Source: Thereva unica (Eukaryota; Arthropoda; Insecta; Diptera; Therevidae). From it: DNA of 64,000 nt. Positions 1 through 10,870 of the stretch are shown here, one piece after another. Where the stretch lies: assembly GCA_949987705.1 (NCBI GenBank), contig OX465281.1, positions 172,622,516 to 172,686,515 on the forward strand, in the 5' to 3' direction. The number at the start of each line of letters is the position of its first letter. The first letter of the stretch is position 1. The notes beneath the pieces were generated by a model. That model searched no databases. It was given only the letters and a program-made list of their open reading frames with translations, and was not told the DNA's origin. The translations under genes and the position numbers were made by a program.

Positions 1-590
1 ATTTGCATGTAGGTAAAAGGGGTAAAAATTAGCGAGGGCCGCTACATTTCTACAGCGGCTTGAAAAGTATATAGAGGAGCAAAAGGGTGCTATCACCAAT
101 GCACCTTTTTTGTTTTGCAATTTGTCCAGTCAAGGCAAGCTAAATTTTAAGGTAATATCGGTTCGCGCCACGCAACCGCCAAAAACAATTAAATTTCAAG
201 TTTTTTATTACAACAAAAGCTAAGGATTTAGGACGAGTTTATTTTAACGATGAGTTAAAATAAATTGAGAGGACAATTAAACAAAGCTTGGTTTTTTCAT
301 ATAAAAAAAATTATAGTAATTACAACCAGACGCATTTTGATAAAGGCTAAACCGAAACTGAATCTCTGTTCTTTAATTTAATTTTTCCAAAGATGAAAGA
401 AAAGCTTACACCTGACTTACTTAATATTAATAATGTTACAATATTGCTAACTAAGCGTCTGTAAGCAGGATGATCCCGAAGTATCGAGGTCATCGATGGT
501 GGCTTGTGCCGGAAGGTTTGTGGACTTTGGGTTTGGGGTCATGTGTCGTATGGGGTGTGGCCGTGGGAATATAATTTCTGCCAAGATATA
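1..590. other. No gene seen; AT-rich unannotated DNA
   Basis: No supported coding or RNA feature. Short open frames occur here but show no family motif, and the open frame from 496 runs into LINE-like and MITE sequence. It may include further, unrecognisable parts of the decayed LINE that begins to be readable near 591. Confidence 0.5.
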
Positions 591-751
591 TGAGTTATAT
601 TCAATACAATCAAATACAAGGCGGAATGTAGGACTTGTAGATTGTAGTCAGGGCAGCTGGCTGAAGGAGGAGCTTGCATCTTTTGAGAAATCTCAGGCAT
701 TGATAAGCTTGTTTGGCGATTTGGAATATGTGATTACTCCATCGCAGATCT
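591..751 (-). repeat. Decayed remnant of LINE family J (post-RT region)
   Basis: Nucleotide similarity by eye to about 17930-18080 of the LINE at 17.4-20.7 kb. Shared landmarks are a gagttRtattc stretch, 'ggcggaatgtagga', 'tggctgaaggaggagct' and 'ggcgatttggaatatgt'. The reading frame is lost. The match stops exactly where the small inverted-repeat element at 752 starts. A second piece of the same family in the same orientation lies at 6881-6988, so the two may be one old copy opened up by the elements between them (inference). Confidence 0.65.
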
Positions 752-933
752 GGGACCTTATTCTCTATTACAATATTGTCATATTTTTTTAATGAAATGC
801 CGAAACCGTATTTTCTATTACAATATTGGCATTCATTTTACATGAAAATTTAACGATATTGGCAAATTTTTACTTGAAAGCTGTTTCGTTTTCGGATCGG
901 ATTTAACAATATTGTAATAGGGAATAGGGCCCC
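752..933. mobile_element. MITE-like inverted-repeat element (182 bp)
   Basis: The ends form an imperfect terminal inverted repeat of about 28 bp. The left end reads gggaccttattctctattac and continues into aatattgt; the right end is its complement with a few mismatches. The inner motif ctattacaatattg occurs again near 816-829. No coding capacity. No convincing target duplication was seen. It interrupts the LINE remnant ending at 751. Confidence 0.6.
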
Positions 934-955
934 TGTTATGTCTAGAGGTACGAAT

Positions 956-1508
956 TGAAATGGGGGACGTACTAATTTCTGCGTCTTCCCTCATCTCATT
1001 GCAATATATAAGTGATATATGTATATATATTGCCAATAAAAACTTTTACTTCACATATTTTATATTAATATTATTCTTTTATTTAATACGTTTATTTAAC
1101 ATTTATTTATTATTATATTTAATAGTTTTAGATTTTAATAGTTTAAGATTTTTCTATCTTTTATTATGTCACACCGAAAATTACATAACGGTTTTTAATT
1201 ATACAACTTATTATAGGAGACTTCCTTATCGAATAAACTCCTAACTAATACTCTTACAATTATTCAAAATTATTTTTAATATTACAATATTTGTGTGGCT
1301 ATGTTTTCAAAATTGTTTCTGTGTACAGTGTATACATACGTGATATGACAATCCAAATTCCCCAAGTGTATTTAATAGTAGTAGTGAGAATCCAAATTGT
1401 GACGTAACCAAAAACACTGTGCTTAAAATTATTAGAATAGAAACTGAGTGGATACTTGAATAAAACTTATTACAACGAAAAACGTATATACAAGTAGCGA
1501 CTGCTACA
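956..1508 (-). repeat. Gypsy-1 3' LTR
   Basis: 553 bp, near-identical to 6068-6624. It begins tgaaatgggggacgtacta and ends gcgactgctaca on the plus strand. It is the 3' LTR because the coding strand is minus. Open frames inside it are incidental and are duplicated in the other LTR. Confidence 0.95.
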
Positions 1509-1530
1509 TAACTCCCCCTTCAGCGCGAGC
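1509..1530 (-). promoter_or_regulatory. Polypurine tract of Gypsy-1
   Basis: On the minus strand a purine run (gaagggggagtt) abuts the 3' LTR. This is where the plus-strand DNA primer is expected in LTR retrotransposons. Confidence 0.75.
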
Positions 1531-1606
1531 GTCCATGAATGTACTATCATACTTTATTTTAATATTTAATTACTCACATAAAACGAAAAAAAAAAATTTT
1601 TTAATT

Positions 1607-3109
1607 TTATAACCGAAATGAAACTTTTTTCTTTGAACTTCTAGTTACTGGTTTTTCAGTGTCTTCCTTTTTTTCAATAAAGGCGGGTTTTAATCTATCA
1701 ATTGATACTACCGTTATTTTTCCGTTGACATCAATCGTGAAATTTTTTTTATTTCTCTTAATAACTTTAAAAGGACCTTCATAAGGATCCTGCAAGGATC
1801 CCCTACTTCTATCTGTCCTCAAAAACACGAATTCGCAATCTTCTAAGTCTTTTGGAACATAGAAATTTCTTCTTTGATCCCGAGAATCTGTTGGCACGAT
1901 GTTCCTCATGTGATCTCGTAATTGTTCTACTAGGTCTGTTGGATCTGATACTTGGTGTGGATCCCTCACAAAGAATTCTCCTGGGATACGTAATGTTTGA
2001 CCATAAACTAATTCAGCCGGACTACACTTAAGATCCTCCTTAACTGTTGTTCTTAAACCTAGTAATATAGCTGGTATGTGCCACAACCAATTCGGATTAG
2101 ACATCTTAGCTCTAAGAGATGCTTTCAACTGTCTGTGTAGCCTCTCCACCATTCCGTTTGATTGTGGGTGATACGCCGTTGTTCGAATCCTATGGGTTCC
2201 TAATAATTTTGAAAATTCCTCAAAAAGTTTTCCTTCAAATTGACCTCCTTGGTCCGTAGTAACTGTCAATGGAATCCCAAATCTCGGAAAATATTGCTCA
2301 TATAATGTCTTGACTACTATGCTGGCTGTAATACTCTTTAGTGGGTATACTTCCGGCCACCTGGTGAATCGATCCACTACGGTTAACAAGTATACGAATC
2401 CTTCCACCGGATGCAATGGGCCTACCAAATCTACATGGATGTGTTCAAACCTTCCCATAGGTATCTGGAATTTTTGTATCGGAGATTTTGTATGTCTGTG
2501 AATTTTCGCTTTTTGACACGTTATACATGACTTCGCCCATAAATTAATATCAGTATTCATCCTAGGCCAAAAATATCTTCTTGTAATTAATTTCCTTGTA
2601 CCTCGTATTCCTGGATGTGATAAGTTATGGATTTTGTCAGATACGCTTCTTCGTAATATCTCTGGTACGAATGGACGATCTCTACTAGTGGAACACTCTA
2701 ACCAGATTTTACTTTCTAAGAAAGGTACATCTGTTTCCACTAAAATGAATTTCGAACTTTTATTTGGGTTTTCAATCAACTGTTTTAACTCTGTATCATC
2801 CTTTTGTGCTTCTGCGATAATGCTTAAATCTATTTGTTTTTCGCTAACCGCGTCACAATTGCTATTTTCTACGGTTACCCGTGATAAAGTATCAGCTACT
2901 ACATTTGATTCTCCCTTGATGTATCTTATATCGGAGGTGAATTGGGTAACATAGTCTAATTGTCTTGCTTGTCTTGGACTTCTCTCCGCTTTGGTCCAAA
3001 TTGCGGATGTTAAAGGTTTGTGATCCGTGAATACTGTAAATTCACGACCTTCCAAAAAAATGTCTAAAGTGTTTAATACTTGAGTACATTGCCAAAAGCT
3101 CTCTATCAA
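1607..3109 (-). CDS. pol: Gypsy-1 Pol, second part: RNase H end and integrase
   Basis: 500 codons in another frame, overlapping the previous part by 68 bp. True homology starts a few codons after the overlap, at the RNase H motif F-T-D-H-K-P-L. The integrase follows with an H-H-C-C zinc finger, catalytic Asp in HVDLVGPL, Asp in TTDQGGQF and Glu in NGMVERL, then a basic C-terminal tail. Because the break lies in a homopolymer, it is either a real inactivating indel or a sequencing error. Confidence 0.9.
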   Translation of the reverse strand: MIESFWQCTQVLNTLDIFLEGREFTVFTDHKPLTSAIWTKAERSPRQARQLDYVTQFTSDIRYIKGESNVVADTLSRVTVENSNCDAVSEKQIDLSIIAEAQKDDTELKQLIENPNKSSKFILVETDVPFLESKIWLECSTSRDRPFVPEILRRSVSDKIHNLSHPGIRGTRKLITRRYFWPRMNTDINLWAKSCITCQKAKIHRHTKSPIQKFQIPMGRFEHIHVDLVGPLHPVEGFVYLLTVVDRFTRWPEVYPLKSITASIVVKTLYEQYFPRFGIPLTVTTDQGGQFEGKLFEEFSKLLGTHRIRTTAYHPQSNGMVERLHRQLKASLRAKMSNPNWLWHIPAILLGLRTTVKEDLKCSPAELVYGQTLRIPGEFFVRDPHQVSDPTDLVEQLRDHMRNIVPTDSRDQRRNFYVPKDLEDCEFVFLRTDRSRGSLQDPYEGPFKVIKRNKKNFTIDVNGKITVVSIDRLKPAFIEKKEDTEKPVTRSSKKKVSFRL

Positions 3110-4669
3110 ATGTAGAATACTTCATTTCTGCATTGTTTAATTTTCTGGAATAAAACGCTAAAGGTTCGCTTTCATTGTTGTTAATTTGTTCCAACATTGC
3201 TCCAATCGCAATGTTTGATGCATCAACCGTCAACTTCAAAGTAGGATTCTCCGCTGGATGCACTAATAACGTTGCCGAAATAAAAGCCTTCTTCACTTTG
3301 ACGAACGCGTCTTCGCATTCTTCCGTCCAGTCAAAATTTTTTAAACTCTTAGGTTTTTTAAGCTCCCTAACTAAATGTATATGAATGGGGCTTAACAACT
3401 CTGCTAATCGTGGAATGAATCTGTGAAAGTAATTTACCATTCCTATGAATTGTTGAATCTGCTTAATGGAAGTAGGTGAAGGGAAATCCTGAATGAATTT
3501 AATTCTATTTTCAGAAGGAAGAATCCCGTCTTTCGTAATTTTGTGACTTAAAAATTCAATTTCATGTACACCAAAAAGACATTTCCCTGGGTTAATATTT
3601 ATTCCATATTCTTCTAAACGGCCAAACACCTGCTCTAAGTGTTTCTTGTATTCCTCCTTATTTTTGCTTGCAACCAATATATCGTCAATGTAGACAAAAA
3701 CGAATTCCAAACCAGTTAAAACTCTATCCATAAATCGTTGGAAAGTTTGAGCAGCATTTCTAAGTCCAAAGGGCATTCGAGTAAATTCGAATAAACCGAA
3801 AGGTGTAGTTATCGCTGTCTTATAGATATCTTCCTCTGCCATAGGTATGTGATGGTAAGCTCTCACTAAATCAATCTTCGAAAATATGGTACAACCATTC
3901 AAATTTAACGTAAAATTTTGAATGTGAGGAATCGGGTATCTGTCTGGAATTGTTATTGAGTTTAGTCTCCGGTAATCTCCGCATGGTCGCCAATCAGTGG
4001 AATCTTTCTTTGGAACCATGTGTAGTGCTGATGAGACTGATGACGAAGATGTTCTGCATAAGCCTAATTTTACCATGTGCTCGAATTCTAATTTAGCGAT
4101 TTTAAATTTATTAGTGTCGAGTCTTCTAGGTCTTGAAAATGGTAGTTGACCTTTAGTGGTAATAGTATGTCGTACAGGTAAATCATAGCGTGGAGGTTGA
4201 GTTAGAGAGGGAAATCTAGCTAAAACATTACCATATTCACTATCAAAGGTACAATGCCTGGGTGAAGGAGAATCTGTTTTAATCATGATTCCATTAACTG
4301 TTAACTCGGTGTTACCATCTATTATTCTCTTATTTTTCAGATCAACCAGCAAATTGAATTCAGAAAGAAAATCTGCGCCAATAATAGGTTTGTCGACGCT
4401 TGCTATAATGAACGGAAAGGTTAAATCTCGTCTTAATCCAAAGTCTATCTTAAGAAGTTTTTCTCCGTAAGTATGGATAATTGATCCGTTAGCTGCTGTA
4501 AGAATTAAATTTGGATTTCCCTTACATTTGCCACAATATGAATTCGGTATTACTGATAATTCCGCTCCTGTATCAATTAGAAATTTAAGTTTATTTTCTT
4601 TATCGTAAATAAAAAGTCTATTAGATTTTTTTGGAGTATTATTTTTAAAACACGCTGAAGGGATATTTA
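3042..4669 (-). CDS. pol: Gypsy-1 Pol, first part: protease, reverse transcriptase, start of RNase H
   Basis: Open from the frameshift site. The aspartic protease has its D-T-G-A motif encoded at about 4574-4563, followed by an I-I-G-A-D-F segment. The reverse transcriptase follows with YIDD at about 3692-3681. The first ATG (4352) lies between protease and RT, so the real N-terminus comes from -1 frameshifting, not from that ATG. The RNase H domain begins, then the frame breaks at a seven-T run (minus) near 3060: one T too many ends this frame while the frame of the next entry continues the domain. Confidence 0.9.
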
Positions 4670-5530
4670 GTTTTTTTGATTATTATAGTTGCAAGGTTTA
4701 ATACATCTTTTAGCCTTGTCGCCGAATTTAAAATGAAACCAACAAAATGGTTTATTATTATTATTATTGTATTTCGATCTATCACGGCTTCTACTTCTAG
4801 ACCTTGACTTATGATGAAACTCATTATTCCTATTAAATGTAAGTTTCTTAATTAAATCTGTTAAATTTTCAATTTTATTCTCTAAATCATTAACCTTCTT
4901 AGCATAATCAATGTTATTTATATTAATACATTTTTGGTTTACAAAAGGATTTGAAGAACAATCATTGATGGATGAAGTATACTGAAATCTGGAACATTCG
5001 AAAATTTTATCTGCTAACGTTAGAATATCTTGAATGTTTTGTTTACCAGAGGACATCAATGCGATGTTAATACTAGGCGGTAATTTTCGCATCCAAAGTT
5101 TTCTAATCAGGTCCTTTCCTAAATTCGAAGATGTTCCTGCAAGTATCTCCATTGATCTATAAAATTCTGATGGTTTTCGATCTCCCATCTCAGAATTGCA
5201 TAATAATTGTTCCAACTTTTTCTCTTCAGATTCTGTAAATCGTTGAATTAATGTTGTTTTCAATGCTTCATACTTGTTTTCCGGTGGTGGGTTTTGAATG
5301 AAGTCCAATATATTCATTATTATTTCTAAAGGAAGAGCTTGTATCACATGTTCGAATTTAGTCTCATCCAGTCTAATTCCTTTAGAGTTAAATTGACTTT
5401 CTGTTAAAATAAACCATGCTTCTGGGCATGGAGACCAGAAAGTTGGTAGTTTAACAGCCGATGCACTAATATTCTCATTATCAACGTGCATTCTTTCACT
5501 ATCACCACCTTGGACACTCATATTAATCAC
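4667..5530 (-). CDS. gag: Gypsy-1 Gag
   Basis: A 287-codon ORF that starts at the first ATG after the 5' leader. The middle resembles insect Gypsy capsid proteins. The C-terminal fifth is basic, with an Arg-Ser-rich run. It ends in an atypical zinc-binding pattern, C-x2-H followed by an F-G-D-K-A motif and then C-x3-C, a variant seen in insect Gypsy Gags in place of a CCHC knuckle. It should assemble the cytoplasmic particle and bind RNA. Its stop codon follows directly on an A AAA AAC slippery heptamer, and the protease-pol frame continues in -1. The ORF is intact. Confidence 0.9.
   Translation of the reverse strand: MINMSVQGGDSERMHVDNENISASAVKLPTFWSPCPEAWFILTESQFNSKGIRLDETKFEHVIQALPLEIIMNILDFIQNPPPENKYEALKTTLIQRFTESEEKKLEQLLCNSEMGDRKPSEFYRSMEILAGTSSNLGKDLIRKLWMRKLPPSINIALMSSGKQNIQDILTLADKIFECSRFQYTSSINDCSSNPFVNQKCININNIDYAKKVNDLENKIENLTDLIKKLTFNRNNEFHHKSRSRSRSRDRSKYNNNNNKPFCWFHFKFGDKAKRCIKPCNYNNQKN
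4670..4676 (-). promoter_or_regulatory. -1 ribosomal frameshift heptamer A_AAA_AAC at the gag stop
   Basis: On the minus strand the codons read caa aaa aac taa. A -1 slip on AAA AAC moves into the frame of pol, which is open from here through the protease. This is the canonical X XXY YYZ arrangement immediately before the gag terminator. No downstream pseudoknot was examined. Confidence 0.8.
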
Positions 5531-6046
5531 AATTTTTTTAAATAAAACTCGCGTAAAAAGAAGTTCAATAAAATTTCGACTTTACTTAAAAACTTCGCGA
5601 TACTTTAAAATAACACCCGTGGACGTTCGCGAAAAGAGTCGATTAATACTCAAACTTAAATAAATTCCCGAAAATTTTATTCAAGTCTCACTTCCTAAAA
5701 AAAAAATTTTAGAGGAAAAATATTTGAAAGAGGAAATAAATTGAATTGTCACCACTACTAAATTATGTAAGTGTAATGTTTTTTTTAGTGTAAGCAATTC
5801 CATACAATTTAAATTTTAAAATTAAAGAAAAATATTTAATTAAAATAAATACTTGGTCTCCTTAATAAAAAAATGAACCTCTTCTTAAAATTTTTCACCA
5901 AATGCTTTTCTTTCTTGAATCTTCTTCTTTTCTTCGTAAAATTTTCAAAATTTTCTTCATATCTTCTTTCTTCATAAATTTTCTTTCATAAAAATTTTTT
6001 TAATTCTTCTTTCTTCTTTTTTTCTTTGAAAAATTTCTTCGTTCTT

Positions 6047-6064
6047 CTAATGTCGGGGTCACCA
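6047..6064 (-). promoter_or_regulatory. Primer-binding site of Gypsy-1
   Basis: On the minus strand, three bases inside the 5' LTR, tggtgaccccgacatta begins with the TGG expected to pair with a tRNA CCA end. The tRNA species was not assigned. Confidence 0.75.
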
Positions 6065-6067
6065 ATA

Positions 6068-6624
6068 TGAAATGGGGGACGTACTAATTTCTGGGTCTTC
6101 CCTCATCTCATTGCAATATATAAGTGATATATGTAGGTATATATATTGCCAATAAAAACTTTTACTTCACATATTTTATATTAATATTATTCTTTTATTT
6201 AATACGTTTATTTAACATTTATTTATTATTATATTTAATAGTTTTAGATTTTAATAGTTTAAGATTTTTCTATTTTTTATTATGTCACACCGAAAATTAC
6301 ATAACGGTTTTTAATTATACAACTTATTATAGGAGACTTCCTTATCGAATAAACTCCTAGCTAATACTCTTACAATTATTCAAAATTATTTTTAATATTA
6401 CAATATTTGTGTGGCTATGTTTTCAAAATTGTTTCTGTGTACAGTGTATACATACGTGATATGACAATCCAAATTCCCCAAGTGTATTTAATAGTAGTAG
6501 TGAGAATCCAAATTGTGACGTAACCAAAAACACTGTGCTTAAAATTATTAGAATAGAAACTGAGTGGATACTTGAATAAGACTTATTACAACGAAAAACG
6601 TATATACAAGTAGCGACTGCTACA
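6068..6624 (-). repeat. Gypsy-1 5' LTR
   Basis: 557 bp. Compared with 956-1508 it has an extra 4-bp step in a gtaggtata stretch and about four base changes. It should carry the element promoter and the R/U5 regions, whose limits I cannot place. Confidence 0.95.
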
Positions 6625-6880
6625 CGAATCCACCAAGGCATTTGCTCACAGGCTTTTGACGTGATAATTACGTAAAAAGATGATGTTTCAGATGTGCATA
6701 GCTGCGATATGCACTTTCTTCATGACGTGAATTTGCCCGCGAGCAAATGTTTGTTTGCCTTGGTGGATTTGTACCTTAAGATGTTAAGAGATGAGTCAGC
6801 TATTACGTTCTTTTTGCCCACTGAGGTAAAGAGAAGGATGGTACAAGTTTTCGTAGGGATGAGAGTTCACACTCTATTAC

Positions 6881-6988
6881 GAATTGGGTTGGAGCGGATT
6901 GAGAGCAGATCCCTAATGAATATTAGAAAGAGATCAGGTGAGAGAATCGACCCTTGGGTAACGCCCGCCGTGATTCGACGCCATCCAG
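6881..6988 (-). repeat. Decayed remnant of LINE family J (RT region)
   Basis: Matches 18380-18495 of LINE J1: tgggttggagcggattgag, a run about aatattagaaagagatcagg, cgacccttgggtaacgcccgc and ttcgacgccatcca. In-frame coding is lost. It lies on the far side of Gypsy-1 and the TIR element from the piece at 591-751. Confidence 0.6.
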
Positions 6989-8306
6989 TACTGGCTTGAT
7001 TGAATAGCCACAAACGAAGCTCTCAAATCAGTTCTTTAGAACTGAGATGTTTTACATCAGGCGTCGAATTTTTCACTTTTTCCGTTGCCCGCATAACTCT
7101 ACTCTCAATTTTCTGCAAAAATGTGTGTAGTTTTGAAGAGGGGCGGTTTTTATATCTTTTCAATCAACTCAGTGATTTGATTTGTTAAGAAAATGACAAG
7201 CATTTAAAAAAAAATTTACCCTTGAACCAAAAAATATATTAAAAATGAATGAAAATACTGTCGAATTATTTATAGAACTTATTAATAAACTAGCTGAAGT
7301 GGATTTGATGTTTAATAGTAGGTCTATACGAAAGTGGATCACTCCGTCGTGATGTTTGAATGAAACGGCCGACGTGGGCACCTTTCCAGCGGCTTTTCTT
7401 TGTTTCACGGATAAAAGTGTATGGGAAATAAGCTCGCGAGAACAAAGTGTGTGTCGTGTGGATGGACTATAAGGCTCACATTCCCAACAACCCAGTATGA
7501 TGAATATTGAATATCACGAAGACCTTTCAATTTTTGGTTGAATTATAGGTACATACTAGAGTTTTTTATTCTCGATTTTTCTTCGTCTGTTCTTCTAGTA
7601 CTAAAACCAAGCACCTTCATTAAAACTGGTCGTCCCAAGCAAGAGCCTGCGATCCCTCATCATGCTTATAATTACACAATATTTCTACATCTACAAATTT
7701 CTTTTTTGATTTTGGCTCCCGTTACAACCTACTTGTTTGCAATCTTTTTGTCACACAAAACAAGTGTGTTTTTGTGCTGAGGCACCGGCAACTAATTATG
7801 GGTTTTCACGGCAGGCTTCCAGTTGTATAATAAGTTTGATATATACATGAACATAATATACCAAAATTCTTAGAGTTTTTGGTAATTATTTACTATATCA
7901 CCCCACTTCCAGGGGGTAGGAGTGGGGGTAATAAGGGAGGTTGACCTGAACACGTTTCTTTTGGAATTAGCCCTTGGTTATCCATTAGAAAGTTATTAAC
8001 TGTTGAAATTTTGTAAAAATCACCTTTTTTTTTTTTTTTTTTTTTTTATATATGACAGACTAGAGGCTTAGGGAAAGTCCCTTTGTACTGTCGACAATCT
8101 ATTTTATTCGTATAGAGTGCACCTTTTTACAAGTATTATTTTATGACTTTAATAAGCAGTTATTGCAGTAACGACTTTGACGCTGGATTGTAAGACCCAA
8201 AAACTCTCCCACCCAACCTCATTCTCGAATTGGGAACAATCTTTTATTGCTGCTCCCAGAGTAGAGGACGGGCGGACTAATAAAGTAAACAATTACCCTA
8301 TATAAT
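6989..8306. other. No gene seen
   Basis: Unannotated AT-rich DNA. Short frames near 7000-7190 and 7538-7780 have no recognisable domain. A T-run of about 20 lies at 8027-8047. I see no complete repeat unit here. Confidence 0.5.
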
Positions 8307-8606
8307 GGCCTCGATTCCCAGATCCGGCGGGTCGGAAGTGAGTGCGGATTTGACACTTTGCGATTCTCAAATCCGCAGTCCCGGATTGGTTTAAATCGAA
8401 AATTCGGAGTGAAGACTCACGCGATAATGAAATATATGATGTCGGATTATATATGATTGTCGTTCAAATCCGCAGAAAATTTATTGCGGATCACACTTTT
8501 ACAGCGCGGAAAATGTCAAAAGGAAATTCGGGGTTGCGGATTTGAGAATCGCAAAGTGTCAAATCCGCAACTCACTTCCCCGCCGCCGGCTCTGGGAATC
8601 GAGGCC
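8307..8606. mobile_element. MITE with long (~75 bp) terminal inverted repeats
   Basis: The left end runs from ggcctcgattcccagatccg through ggaagtgagtgcggatttga to aaatccgcagtccc. The right end (about 8530-8606) is its complement, with a few mismatches. Both arms contain cactttgcgattctcaaatc. The 300-bp element has no ORF, so it is a non-autonomous DNA element or foldback. The target duplication is unclear (flanks tataat and aataac). Confidence 0.75.
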
Positions 8607-9326
8607 AATAACATTTAAAAAAATCTTTCAAAATCGGAAACTTTCTTCCTTCATTGACGACTACCTAATCTTGAGGAATATGAAGTAGAGTTTTAAACGA
8701 TTATTCTGATATTCTTTATTATAATTCTATTATTGTAAGTAAACACATTTAAATTGACCTAAACTAAATGGCTTAAATTTTCTCTGTAAGCAATAATAAA
8801 ATAAATACACAAAAACATGAATTTTTGCTCAAAAAAGCCTATTTCATTTTTCTTAAATTAAAAAATCCCATTCATTAATTCATTGATAAATTTCAGCCAC
8901 CGACCAAGAAATCATCGTAGTTTTAGCCCACCCACCCCCTTCCAAAGCAAAACAAAAGGAATACCCGCGCAGAAATCTATTTTTAGATCCGAAACTTTTG
9001 GCTTTTCTTCTAACATGCGTCAAGGGCTTTGAAATGCTTTTTTAAATTCAGGCGCAAACCTTCTTTTTTCAATTTTTACTAAAAAATAACAAAATTAAAA
9101 AATGTGACTATTTTATGATTATTATGCACTCATAAAGAAATATTATTATTTATATTATTAAACTAATGTTGAAAACCCATTCCCATTGATTTTAGGGGTT
9201 AAAAACAAAAATTCCTATCACTAAAACTTAAATCGGTACAACTATCGCTATCTAACAAACCAGATGGAAAGATGTTTGTCCATATCTACTTACTCTATAA
9301 TCAATGTCACGGAGTTTGAAAAATTC
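8607..9326. other. No gene seen
   Basis: AT-rich spacer between the MITE and the LTR of Gypsy A. No motif or repeat recognised. Confidence 0.5.
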
Positions 9327-9741
9327 TATACTAAACTACAATTGGAACGAGCGATAACTGAAGACAACTTCAAGCTTCTGGACGAAAAGAACATACCACT
9401 AGGCACTAGAAAAGGGACGAAGGTTCCAGAAGTTAGATAAAGGTGGAGCTTGGATATAAAAGCGGCTTGCAGGCGCTGAGAAAGTCAGTTTTGATTTAAA
9501 AGGCGATGAAAGTGTTCTAAAGTGAGAACAGTGAAAAGTGGTGATTTAAAAGTGAATTTTAAAGCGATAGACAGAATTTAATAGTGCGAAATATTACATT
9601 GAAAGTGATTATAGTGAACTATAAGAATTGTGTTTGTTATTATATTGTGTTTTGGTTTGTAATAAATAAATATTTGTGTGGGTAAATAAAAAGTGTATTC
9701 CTTAATTAATCCTACGAATCCGTTGCCGTAAAAACTTTACA
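9327..9741 (+). repeat. 5' LTR of Gypsy A
   Basis: About 415 bp, alignable end to end with the reverse complement of 55332-55754. The start is degenerate (tatacta where the other copy has TGTACTA); the end is gtaaaaactttaca. It contains a TATA-like 'ggatataaaagcggctt' and 'aataaataaatatttg', consistent with promoter and poly(A) signals. No matching 3' LTR of this copy is present. Confidence 0.85.
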
Positions 9742-9743
9742 AT

Positions 9744-9762
9744 TGGTGTCAGAAGTAGGATT
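9744..9762 (+). promoter_or_regulatory. Primer-binding site of Gypsy A
   Basis: tggtgtcagaagtaggatt begins with TGG two bases after the LTR end, as expected for a tRNA primer site. The leader then runs to the gag ATG at 9854. Confidence 0.7.
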
Positions 9763-9853
9763 AATTAAGAGATAAGTGAAATAGGTGAACTTGAATACTA
9801 ATTGTGACTGGAATTTAAATTTTGTGCGTGAGAACTAAGGACTTATTAATAAA

Positions 9854-9885
9854 ATGGGTCGAAAGTTAGTGGATTTGCGCACTGT
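9854..9885 (+). pseudogene. gag: Gypsy A gag, first eleven codons
   Basis: ATG at 9854 opens a frame that reaches the GCACTGT repeat at 9879-9885. The same frame resumes after the second GCACTGT (13997-14003), so the 4.1 kb between is an insertion into gag. Codon phase is exact when one repeat copy is removed. Confidence 0.8.
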
Positions 9886-9991
9886 TGTATTAAATAACAA
9901 CATTCTTTTACTTATTTTTTGTTGTTTAAATTTTCATATATCACTGGGTTTTTTTTATTGACTGAATGATTCACAATAATTGTTATAATAA

Positions 9992-10332
9992 AAAATATAT
10001 AGTTTAAAAAAACCAAAAAATACGCTTTTAATTTAAAATTAGCTAAAAAGTAAAAAATAATTTTTAATGTAAAATTTGTATTGCTCCAGCCAGTATATGG
10101 GAACAACCTACGTTTCGAAATGTAAAAAAGCGTGGGGCTCCTTAGCTATTTCCTTATTTTATTAACATTGGAACTTTTCGTTAGCGCCCCACGCTTTTTT
10201 ACATTTCGAAACGTAGGTTGTTCCCATATACTGGCTGGAGCAATACAAATTTTACATTAAAAATTATTTTTTACTTTTTAGCTAATTTTAAATTAAAAGC
10301 GTATTTTTTGGTTTTTTTAAACTATATATTTT
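9992..10332. repeat. Near-perfect palindrome, 147-bp arms, 47-bp spacer
   Basis: 9992-10138 and 10186-10332 appear to be exact reverse complements (for example tgctccagccagtatatggg on the left, cccatatactggctggagca on the right). Two short ORFs on opposite strands, starting near 10106 and 10218, encode the same peptide only because of this symmetry, so they are not called as genes. Confidence 0.9.
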
Positions 10333-10649
10333 ATTTTCTACTTTTTAGTCTATTATATGGCTTCTACCATTTTCTTGTCACCACCATCTTAGATTTAAAA
10401 TGGTGTATCAGTCAGCACTTTTCCCACCTTGGCTTCGGTGGGACCTCATAGTCTACATCATTTAATGAACTCTAGCTCTTTATGCTACTTGGCTCAATCA
10501 TCAGACTCCTTCATACACTTTCATTTGATACCCAAACCGAGTGGGTTTTAAAGAAAAAGGTAATCGCCATTCCGCTATTTTGTGTTGGCCGCTATTTTGA
10601 ATTTAGAATTACGCTACGCAGCTAATTGTATTGTATTTGCCATACCCAT

Positions 10650-10870
10650 CCATTTGATACCCATGTCGGGGGGTCGGCGAACACAATTGCAAAATTCAGC
10701 CGCCATCCTGGACCCGCCATCTTGATTTTTTTACAAAATAGTCAGATTGCATTGTCATCCAAACTAAACGTGTGTGCAAAATTTCAGCTCAATCGGAAAC
10801 CGGGAAGTGGGTCAAATTTAACTTACAAGATTTTATTACATAGTTACAAGTGAAGCTAATAAAAGCGTAT
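10650..10870 (+). repeat. Dispersed repeat also found at 24150-24330
   Basis: Shares 'ccgccatcttgattttttta', 'caaaatRgtcagattgcatt' and a tail like 'aagctaaRtaaaa' with 24.2-24.3 kb. No coding capacity. It may be the end of a DNA transposon whose inner part is the 121-bp tandem repeat at 23.7-24.2 kb (inference). Confidence 0.6.

Larger units (their letters stand above)
956..6624 (-). mobile_element. Gypsy-1: complete Ty3/Gypsy LTR retrotransposon
   Basis: A 5.67-kb element transcribed from the minus strand. It has two LTRs (956-1508 and 6068-6624) starting TG and ending CA, a primer-binding site inside the right LTR, a polypurine tract inside the left LTR, and gag followed by protease-RT-RNase H-integrase. 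The 5-bp target duplication CGAAT is at 951-955 and 6625-6629. The LTRs differ by about four substitutions and a 4-bp indel, so the insertion is recent. No env-like ORF is present. One frame break in RNase H probably makes this copy defective. Confidence 0.95.
946..6776. mobile_element. Small TIR element (about 157 bp) split by Gypsy-1
   Basis: If the Gypsy element (956-6624) and one CGAAT copy are removed, the remaining 946-955 plus 6630-6776 begins aggtacgaatccaccaagg and ends with its near-perfect complement (6756-6776). This is a 21-bp terminal inverted repeat with one mismatch. No ORF. Inner sequences related to tttgctcac near 6644 and its complement near 6738 extend the symmetry imperfectly. 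It is visible only because the Gypsy target-site duplication is intact. Confidence 0.6.

Noticed and set aside
960..1244. Open frame within the LTR, repeated at 6124-6360
   Set aside because: It is LTR sequence read through. It is duplicated only because the LTRs are, and is AT-rich low-complexity protein.
9912..10451. Two ORFs encoding the same peptide on opposite strands
   Set aside because: Explained entirely by the palindrome; no homology and no other support.
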